From: Bacilli bacterium
GTDB lineage: Bacteria; Bacillota_I; Bacilli_A; RF39; UBA660
DNA: 39,275 nucleotides
Assembly: GCA_017477845.1 (NCBI GenBank)
Contig: JAFUTR010000018.1
Location: 1 to 39,275, forward strand
Direction of reading: 5' to 3'
The position numbers and the translations under genes are program-made. Shown in pieces: positions 6,785 to 14,293 of the stretch (position 1 is the first letter of the stretch; each line of letters begins with the position of its first letter). Below the pieces are notes generated by a model, which did not search any database, was not told the DNA's origin, and saw nothing but the letters and a program-made list of their open reading frames with translations.

Positions 6785-8344
6785 TTAGATTTGTCCATAT
6801 AAATCAAACATTGGAATAATGATTGACATTATGATAAAACCAACACCTACTGCAAGAATTATGATAACTACTGGTTCTATCAAACTTTTCATTGCTGTTA
6901 CTGAATTTGCATGTAATTGTTGGAAATGTTCTGCAACTTTTTCCATCATTAATGCAAGTTGTCCGGTTGACTCTCCAGTTACTAACATTTCATAAGCAAC
7001 TACTGGGAATGCCCATTCTCCCTTAAACGAATCACTTATTTTACCACCTTTGCTCAGATTAATTAATGTTCTATTAATTATTTCTTTATAAACTTCATTA
7101 TTTGATATTTTTGATAGTATTTCCATACTGTCTGTTATAAAAACATTATGATTCAAAAGTGATGAGAAGGTCCTTGTAATTGTAGCAACTTCATTGTATA
7201 TAATCATATTTCCAAATACTGGTAAGTGCATATAAAATGTTTGCATTGTTTTTCTAAATGACTGAACATTTTTCATTAACCATTTGTATATAATTATTAA
7301 ACCAATAATTATTAGAATTATCTTCCACCAGTTTGCTCCTAAGAAGTCACTTGCTGCTATTATAAATTTAGTTATAGCTGGAAGCTCTGCCCCATTTGAC
7401 GAGAACATTCCAACGAATTGTGGAACAACATAGACAATAATAAATGTTAAAGCTGCTATTGTCGCTGTTAAAATAACAGCTGGATAAATAAGTGCAGATT
7501 TCATTGCTTTTCTTGATTTTTCAGTCTCTGTAAAGTATTCTGCCATTTCATCAAGGGTTCCTGCAAGGTCTCCTGTCATTTCTGATGTTTTAACCATATT
7601 TATTAAAAGATTCGGAAACGCATTTCCCTGTTTTTCAAGAGCAACCGAAAACTTTTCACCTACTACAAGTTCATATACAACCTTATTTAGTATTTTCTTT
7701 TCTGCTGCATTTGTTGTTTGTTTTGCAAGGATTCTTACTGAATTTATAAGAGGAACACCTGCTTTAATGTAAGTTGATAGCTGAGTAAGCATGAAAGCTA
7801 AATTACCTGTTTTAATCTTTGTATTAAAATTTAAGTCAATATCATACTTAGATCTTTCTTTTATTTCTACTACTTCATAACCTTCATTTTGTAAAAATAC
7901 TCTTACATCACTTACTGAAGCTGCTTCAAAAGTATTAGATATTATCTTCCCACGAGAATCTTTAACTTTATATCGATATGAAATCATTTTTTTATTTTTA
8001 TCTCGTTCTATTCTTAATTTATCATCTTTTTCTGCTTGCTTAATATATTCTGAACTTTCGTTTTGTACTTTTTCTAGTTCTTCTTGTAACTCATCACCTG
8101 TAGCTTTTTGTACTTGGAAAGCTGATGTATCATTTTTTATTCTACCAACAAGATAAGAAAACCCATGTGCAGCTTTTGTAATTATACCTGGAAGAAATCC
8201 AAATACCACACCTAATGAATTAGTTAGAACGTTTCCTTCTTTTTTTTCTTTAGAAGAAGTTTTTGTAACTACTTTATCAGCATTATTACCTGTTTCTTTT
8301 GCATTCACATTATTAACATTTGCACTTGCTACACTATCATTCAT
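6785..8344 (-). CDS. Type II secretion/type IV pilus F-family inner-membrane platform protein
   Basis: The platform protein (GspF/PilC/ComGB family) that couples the assembly ATPase to pilin polymerisation. The classical N-terminus, YRYKVKDSRGK followed by GYEVVEI, starts near residue 122. The two repeated F domains follow (about 175-300 and 380-510), each ending in membrane helices (near 285-310, 335-355 and 490-515), with the conserved ESTGQL in the second. The 519 residues exceed the usual 400 because of a 120-residue N-terminal extension that is polar, basic and has one moderately hydrophobic stretch (about 40-62); its role is unknown. The start at 8344 is supported by AGGAGA six bases upstream; an ATG four bases further upstream, in another frame, hits a stop after three codons. 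Confidence 0.9.
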   Translation of the reverse strand: MNDSVASANVNNVNAKETGNNADKVVTKTSSKEKKEGNVLTNSLGVVFGFLPGIITKAAHGFSYLVGRIKNDTSAFQVQKATGDELQEELEKVQNESSEYIKQAEKDDKLRIERDKNKKMISYRYKVKDSRGKIISNTFEAASVSDVRVFLQNEGYEVVEIKERSKYDIDLNFNTKIKTGNLAFMLTQLSTYIKAGVPLINSVRILAKQTTNAAEKKILNKVVYELVVGEKFSVALEKQGNAFPNLLINMVKTSEMTGDLAGTLDEMAEYFTETEKSRKAMKSALIYPAVILTATIAALTFIIVYVVPQFVGMFSSNGAELPAITKFIIAASDFLGANWWKIILIIIGLIIIYKWLMKNVQSFRKTMQTFYMHLPVFGNMIIYNEVATITRTFSSLLNHNVFITDSMEILSKISNNEVYKEIINRTLINLSKGGKISDSFKGEWAFPVVAYEMLVTGESTGQLALMMEKVAEHFQQLHANSVTAMKSLIEPVVIIILAVGVGFIIMSIIIPMFDLYGQI

Positions 8345-8451
8345 ACATTTTCTCCTATCCTATAATCTATTAAAAGTATAACACAACTTTTTTTTTATTT
8401 AAACTCTTTTTTAATTAATTCATATAATATTTATGAAAAGAGGTTTTAAAA

Positions 8452-8745
8452 ATGTTCAATAATAATTACTATCCATACAATAACTATTCAAATAGATTTA
8501 ATGGATTTAAAAAAATGAATTTTTCTACTATTCTTGATAGTGCCCAAAAAACACTTAGTATTATTAATCAAGCGATTCCTATTATTTATCAAATAAAGCC
8601 TTTATATAATAACGCAAAAGTTGCTTTTAAAGTTGTAAATGCATTAAAAAGTGATGATTCATCTAATAATATTAAAAGTGTAAACAAGAATGTAAACAGC
8701 AATAAAAAAGTAGAACTTAACAATAGCCCCACTTTCTTTATTTAA
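8452..8745 (+). CDS. YqfQ/VrrA-like small protein
   Basis: A 97-residue protein. An Asn/Tyr-rich N-terminus (MFNNNYYPYNNYSNRF) leads into SAQKTLSIINQAIPIIYQIKPLYNNAK, matching the conserved core of the YqfQ (VrrA) family of Bacilli: a 'TQKTLNVINQAIP..Q..P...NAK' type sequence. The family function is unknown; it is often encoded near sporulation or cell-envelope genes. The C-terminus is low-complexity Asn/Lys. The ATG has AAGAGGT upstream and a TATAAT at about 8424. The gene is divergent from the F-family gene and overlaps the 3' end of addA by four bases, tail to tail. Confidence 0.75.
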   Translation: MFNNNYYPYNNYSNRFNGFKKMNFSTILDSAQKTLSIINQAIPIIYQIKPLYNNAKVAFKVVNALKSDDSSNNIKSVNKNVNSNKKVELNNSPTFFI

Positions 8746-11700
8746 CTAATTTTATTTAAATTACCATTTAATATTGAAAATAGATATATCTCTATTTTTT
8801 TGTTTGTTTTTTTACTAATATAATTCTTGTAATTTTCTAATTGTTTTAAATAGTTTTCATCTTCAATATTTTTTAATTTATAATCAATTATTTTTATAAC
8901 ATCATCATATTCAAGTATCAAGTCTATTATTCCATGATACAAGTTATCTTTTTCTTCATAGAAGAATTCATATTCTTTATAAATATTTTTAACTTCATTC
9001 ATTTTAATAACACTGATAAACTTTTTTATTCTATCTTTATAATAATTATCTATTTCTAGATTATCAAAATTTGGATTTTTAAAATCTATATTTTCAAGTA
9101 TTTCATGCATTTTTGTTCCAAATTTCATTTTTTCTTTTGTTTGTTTATCAAGTATTTCTTTTGTTTCTTTTGATATTTTTTCTTTATGTAATTCACTATT
9201 TTCTAATGATATTTCTTTAATTTCTATTCTTTCTTTACTCTTTTTTATTTTATTTTTATAGTTTGTCTTTTTAATTAGATTATAGTCATGAGATAGTTCT
9301 AGTTTACTTACATCTATTTCTTTTTCAAATGGATTAATAATATCTCTTGAATAATCTAACATATCTTGAAATGATCTTGCTTTAATCAAAGTTGAAATAA
9401 CTTTTTCCCTTTTATTTGACACAATGATTATCTTTTCTTTAGCTCTTGTAAGTGCTACATAAAAAAGTCTTATTTTTTCACTTATTTCTTCTTTAATATA
9501 ATCATCTTTTACTAAATCTTTTATAAAAGTTTTACCAATACCTTCCTTGAAATAAGGTGTCACTATTCCATATTTATCATTATACATAAATTTTTCGTTT
9601 AGCTCCTTTATATTAAATTTGGAATATAAAGAAGCAAAATAACAAATTGGAAATTCTAATCCTTTAGATGCATGAATTGTCATTATTTTAACGCTGTTAT
9701 CAACTATATCTAAATCTTTTATTTCTATTTTATAATTATCTGTTATCAATTCATCTAAATATTTATATACATCTTCTAATGTGTAATTAATTTCTGATAA
9801 GCTTTCAAATAAATTAATGATAGAAGTAATTCTATTGATTCTATTTTTAACATCTCCAACAAGTATCATTTTATTATAAAAATCAAACTTATCTATTATT
9901 TCATATATTATTTCTTTTAACGATAATCCATCTAGTTTTTCAACTATTTTGTCTATTATTGAAAGTATATTTGACTCATAATTATTATTTTTAATACAAT
10001 TAAATATTTCTTCATCTGAAAGTTCAAATAGATAACTTCTTGCAATAGATGTAAAACTATATTTAAATTCTACATCATATAATCTATCTTTTCGATTTAG
10101 TAAAAGTTTTATTATATTTTTTATTAGATATATTTCTATTTCTTCCGTTATATTAGTTGTGTTATACTTTGTCATTGGTATATTCAAATATTCAAATATC
10201 TTTTTATATAAATCAAAATTTGTACTTTTATCAAGTAGTATTGCAAAGTCTTTATATGTAATATTTCTTAGACACTTTTCATCTTTATCAAATATCTGAT
10301 AATTATTATTTATTTTTTCTTTAATATCATTTGCTATAAAGAATATTTCAAGTTCTTCTTTAGTGTATTCACTTTCTTTATCATACTCATAATTATATAT
10401 GTCCATATTATATTTTTGCTCTGTTTTACCTTCTTCTATGTATGAAGTGTTACCAAACACCATTTTATGAGATTTTATATAGTCTGCTCCGCCAAGAAAG
10501 TCTGTCATTAAGTTTGAAAACAAAAGATTTATATTACTTATTACTTCTTCTCTTGATCTAAAATTTTTAGTTAAGTCAATTTTAAGTCCCCCAATGTTCT
10601 TATTATAATTATCATATTTATTTTTAAATAAGTATGGATTTGCGTTTCTAAATCTATAAATAGATTGTTTTATATCCCCTACCATATAAACATTGTTGTT
10701 ATCTATCATATTTATAAATGTTTCTTGTAAATCTGATGTGTCTTGATATTCATCTATCATTATTTCTTTAAAAGTATCTTTTAACTCGTCTCTTATGTTT
10801 TCATTTTCCTTTAGTATTCTTATTGCCATTTTTGAGATATCTGTAAATTCGTAGATATTTAAATCAGTCTTAAATTTATCTAACCTAGCACTTAGTTCTT
10901 TTATTATTTGGATTATTATTCCAATATAATCTTGCCCACTTTTTAAAGTAGTCTTTAGTTCATCTATATTATCAAATCTAGTAAGTTCTTTTAAATTATC
11001 TAACTCTTTTGTTATCTCTTCCTTGATTGTTTTCGCTTCATCCAAACTTCCCTTTTTCATCATTGGAAGTTTTATTTCAAGACTTTTTTTTATTTCTTCA
11101 TAAGTTGTACTTCCAAATAAACCATCAAGTACTTCTTTTAAATCAATAAAATACTCACTATCTACAAAATTACTAATTTCTTTTAGTAAATTGTTTATTT
11201 CTTTTTTCTTCTCATTAATTAAATGTAAATATTTATCTATTAAAAGTTTAATATATTCTTTACTATAATATGAATCAATATAGTTATCTAGATATTCATT
11301 TTTATCGTATTTTAATTCTAATTTATTATTAATATCTAAAATATAATTTTTTATATCATCATCTTTTTTTATTGTAAAATCATTTAATAATTTTAAAAAC
11401 TTTTCATTTTTTTCTTGATATAATCTATCAAATATTTCATCTAATATTCTTTTTCTTTCTAGATAGATCATTGATGTATCTGCAATTTTCACATTTTTCC
11501 CTATGTTTAATATGTAGCTATATTTTTTTACCATCGATAATGCAAATGAATCAAAAGTTGTTATATAACTGCTATCTATAAAATCTAGTTCTCTTTTTAA
11601 ATTATCTTCTTTTTCTATACCTTTTCTTATTCTTTCTTTCATTTCATATGCAGCTTTATTAGTAAATGTTAATATCAATAATTCATTTATACTAATTCCA

Positions 11701-11828
11701 TTTCTTAATTTTCTTAATACTCTTTCTGTTAAAACTGCAGTTTTCCCACTTCCTGCCCCTGCTGATACTATTATATTTTTTCCTTCTTCGTTAATTGCTA
11801 GGTTTTGTTCTTCTGTCCATCTAGTCAA
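8742..11828 (-). CDS. addA: ATP-dependent helicase/nuclease subunit A
   Basis: The SF1 helicase-nuclease subunit of AddAB, which resects double-strand breaks for RecA-dependent repair. Walker A is in SAGAGSGKTAVLTERVLRKL near the N-terminus. Other helicase motifs include LTFTNKAAYEMKERI, IMIDEYQDTSD, MVGDIKQSIYRFR, TIHASKGLEFP and RLFYVALTRAKEK. The C-terminal PD-(D/E)XK nuclease has KFGTKMHEILE, GIIDLILEY and IIDYKLK. About 1028 residues, against roughly 1230 in B. subtilis. Start choice: in-frame GTG codons at 11840 and 11837 have no ribosome binding site, whereas a TTG at 11828 (MTRWTEEQ) is preceded by GTGGTGAT, the same site as at dnaI. With that start it overlaps the addB stop by eight bases, consistent with coupled translation. 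Confidence 0.95.
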   Translation of the reverse strand: MTRWTEEQNLAINEEGKNIIVSAGAGSGKTAVLTERVLRKLRNGISINELLILTFTNKAAYEMKERIRKGIEKEDNLKRELDFIDSSYITTFDSFALSMVKKYSYILNIGKNVKIADTSMIYLERKRILDEIFDRLYQEKNEKFLKLLNDFTIKKDDDIKNYILDINNKLELKYDKNEYLDNYIDSYYSKEYIKLLIDKYLHLINEKKKEINNLLKEISNFVDSEYFIDLKEVLDGLFGSTTYEEIKKSLEIKLPMMKKGSLDEAKTIKEEITKELDNLKELTRFDNIDELKTTLKSGQDYIGIIIQIIKELSARLDKFKTDLNIYEFTDISKMAIRILKENENIRDELKDTFKEIMIDEYQDTSDLQETFINMIDNNNVYMVGDIKQSIYRFRNANPYLFKNKYDNYNKNIGGLKIDLTKNFRSREEVISNINLLFSNLMTDFLGGADYIKSHKMVFGNTSYIEEGKTEQKYNMDIYNYEYDKESEYTKEELEIFFIANDIKEKINNNYQIFDKDEKCLRNITYKDFAILLDKSTNFDLYKKIFEYLNIPMTKYNTTNITEEIEIYLIKNIIKLLLNRKDRLYDVEFKYSFTSIARSYLFELSDEEIFNCIKNNNYESNILSIIDKIVEKLDGLSLKEIIYEIIDKFDFYNKMILVGDVKNRINRITSIINLFESLSEINYTLEDVYKYLDELITDNYKIEIKDLDIVDNSVKIMTIHASKGLEFPICYFASLYSKFNIKELNEKFMYNDKYGIVTPYFKEGIGKTFIKDLVKDDYIKEEISEKIRLFYVALTRAKEKIIIVSNKREKVISTLIKARSFQDMLDYSRDIINPFEKEIDVSKLELSHDYNLIKKTNYKNKIKKSKERIEIKEISLENSELHKEKISKETKEILDKQTKEKMKFGTKMHEILENIDFKNPNFDNLEIDNYYKDRIKKFISVIKMNEVKNIYKEYEFFYEEKDNLYHGIIDLILEYDDVIKIIDYKLKNIEDENYLKQLENYKNYISKKTNKKIEIYLFSILNGNLNKIS

Positions 11829-14217
11829 TGCTATCACCACTTTTCAAAAAACTTAAATCTTTGTATTTTTTTAGGTTTATTATATCTTCATTTTTTCTAT
11901 TACAAATATCTATATACTTACAGAAAGCGCATCCTGTTATAGTTTTATCATCACTAATCCATTTTGGATTTATATCAAATTCACAATTTAAAATTTTATC
12001 ACGAGCAACGTTAACTTTTTCATCTACTAAAAGTGCTAAGCTATTCATTTCTTCTTCAGTTAATACTTTAGAATAACTTGAAAATCCTTTTTTTGATAAT
12101 TTCATTCCTTTTATATATTTGCTATTTTCATAAGTTTTATCAAATCTTTCTAATTTTAACATGTCATCAATTGAGTATCCAACAAGTTTTAAATTATTAT
12201 ACTTAATATCAAGATATGTTTTATTCTTTTCTATATTTACTTCAGTTGAAAGAATTTTTTGAAGATAGAATCCTACACAAGAGTAATTTTCAAACAAATT
12301 ACTCTTGGTAATTAAATATAAATATATTATTAACTGCATTCCTATTCCATAAATAGAATTATAAATATCAATATCGGCATTACCAGTTTTATAGTCAATT
12401 ATTGAAATAAGTGTTTTCCCATCATATTCTTTATACATGATTTTATCGACTATCCCTTTAAATATTACCTCTATATTAGTTGATTTATCTATTTTAATAA
12501 TTTTCTCTGTAAAAACATTTGTAAGTCCTGTATCATTTTGAAATTCTTTAAGTCTATCACAAATTATTTCTAATTCTTTTTTTAATTTATCCAAATAAAA
12601 CTTTTCTTTGCTTGTAAACTCTTTATCTTTTAAAAAATAGTTATAATCATTATCTAAATTAAAATTTTCATTATAAACATGTGATAATACATAGTGAAAT
12701 AAAGATCCAATAATAGTATCAAATGTTTCCTCATATTTATTTAGTTTTAAAATATTATCTAAATAATATCTAAATTGGCATTTAAAGAAATTGTCAATTG
12801 TCGAATAAGATAAAACAAGTTTATTATCTATAAAACTATATAAGTCTTCTTTTTTTATTCCTTTAAATTTATTATCATATTCCATAAATCTTATATTAAA
12901 TGAATTATAATATAAGTCTAATTCTTCATTATATTTATCATACTTTATAAGTTCATCAAGCATCATAGCAAGTTTTAAATTAGAATAATTCTTAGAAAAA
13001 GAAGTATTTATTTTATTTATTTTATTTTCAACAAATAATTTATCATTTAGTAAATTTGATTTATAAAAATCTTTATCAAGATAATGTTCTTTATAAGTTA
13101 TAGTTATATTTTTAATTGATTTAATATTATTTATTATACTTTCTTTTTCATATTTATTTAAAATATCAACTTTATCAAGATTCAATTCTTCTTTTAATTT
13201 ATCATTAATATAGTCTTCATCTTTATGTATTTTAGGTATTGCTCCTTGATTAAATCCAAGAAGGAAGATGTATTCATCATCATTGAAATAAGTATTATTG
13301 ATAGAAGATGTTCTAACAAGATTTTTTAAATTATTATTATTTATCTTAGTATTTTGAAGGTCGTATTTTATTCCTTTTAAAATAGTGTCAAAATTGTAAT
13401 CTAAATCCACATATTTATTAAATATATTTAAAAATTTTGAATAAATATTTTTATTTAATTCTCGAGAAAGTCCAAATGATTTTATATATTCAAGAGTATC
13501 TTTTAATGATTTATTTTTTTCTAAATATAAAAATGATTTTTTCCCTATAATAGTTGAAAGAATATTAGATGAGTTATCAATATCTATTTTTAAGTTATAC
13601 ATTTTAAATAGTTCATTTATTAAAACGTTATAATCATTATCTATATTTAATAAATATATTTTATTAATATCAATTCCTTTATTAATTAACTTTATTATTT
13701 CATTTATTACATATAATAATTCTTCTTCAAGAGTATTAAATTTATAGACAGTTATCTTGCTATTTATTTCTTTTTTAGATATTATTTTATAATTAAAGTT
13801 TGATAATAGTTTTTTATTAAATGAATCTAAATAGTCATAGCCAAATACGATAAAAGGTTTATTTTTATTATTATCTATAAATAATTTATCTTCTATTAAT
13901 AATTTTCTTTCAAGTAATTCTTTTTTTAGTTTAACCAAGAAAGAAAGTTTTGAAGAAGGATATTCTTTATCTTCTATAAAATAGATGTTTTCAATATAGT
14001 TTTTAGCAGTTTCATAAGAATAGTTATATTTTTCAATTAGATAAAGAATTGCATTTTCGTCATAATCAAAATAAACTAGTTTTTTAAGTTCTTCTAAACT
14101 AATTATTTTTATATTTATTAATCTGTTGTATTTGTTAATTTCAGATAATAGTTTTTCTTTAACTCTACTTGGACATATAATTATTGTTTTTTCTTTTATA
14201 TCATTTAAGAAATCCAT
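11821..14217 (-). CDS. addB: ATP-dependent helicase/nuclease subunit B (short form)
   Basis: The partner of AddA in double-strand-break resection. The C-terminal half carries a nuclease domain (GSLFHYVLSHVY, FKGIVDKIMY and SIIDYKTGN). It also has the iron-sulfur 'staple' cysteines seen in AddB and Cas4: one in FFKCQFRYY and three in CAFCKYIDIC. QGAIPK is also typical of AddB. It has about 798 residues, against about 1160 in B. subtilis, and its N-terminus (MDFLNDIKEKTIIICPSRVKEK) lacks the P-loop GxSGxGKT of the Bacillus protein. The ATG at 14217 has AGGTGAT; a GTG nine bases upstream is part of that binding site. Together with addA it forms a two-gene operon. Confidence 0.88.
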   Translation of the reverse strand: MDFLNDIKEKTIIICPSRVKEKLLSEINKYNRLINIKIISLEELKKLVYFDYDENAILYLIEKYNYSYETAKNYIENIYFIEDKEYPSSKLSFLVKLKKELLERKLLIEDKLFIDNNKNKPFIVFGYDYLDSFNKKLLSNFNYKIISKKEINSKITVYKFNTLEEELLYVINEIIKLINKGIDINKIYLLNIDNDYNVLINELFKMYNLKIDIDNSSNILSTIIGKKSFLYLEKNKSLKDTLEYIKSFGLSRELNKNIYSKFLNIFNKYVDLDYNFDTILKGIKYDLQNTKINNNNLKNLVRTSSINNTYFNDDEYIFLLGFNQGAIPKIHKDEDYINDKLKEELNLDKVDILNKYEKESIINNIKSIKNITITYKEHYLDKDFYKSNLLNDKLFVENKINKINTSFSKNYSNLKLAMMLDELIKYDKYNEELDLYYNSFNIRFMEYDNKFKGIKKEDLYSFIDNKLVLSYSTIDNFFKCQFRYYLDNILKLNKYEETFDTIIGSLFHYVLSHVYNENFNLDNDYNYFLKDKEFTSKEKFYLDKLKKELEIICDRLKEFQNDTGLTNVFTEKIIKIDKSTNIEVIFKGIVDKIMYKEYDGKTLISIIDYKTGNADIDIYNSIYGIGMQLIIYLYLITKSNLFENYSCVGFYLQKILSTEVNIEKNKTYLDIKYNNLKLVGYSIDDMLKLERFDKTYENSKYIKGMKLSKKGFSSYSKVLTEEEMNSLALLVDEKVNVARDKILNCEFDINPKWISDDKTITGCAFCKYIDICNRKNEDIINLKKYKDLSFLKSGDSID

Positions 14218-14267
14218 ATTTATCACCTATTAATTATTTTATCATTACTCATGATTTAAATAAAGAA

Positions 14268-14291
14268 AAGAGATTAATTTCTTAATCTCTT
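14268..14291 (-). terminator. Terminator of WXG cassette A
   Basis: AAGAGATTAA (14268-14277) pairs with TTAATCTCTT (14282-14291) around a four-base loop. TTTTC follows on the minus strand, three bases after the stop of the 939-residue gene. Confidence 0.75.
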
Positions 14292-14293
14292 AG

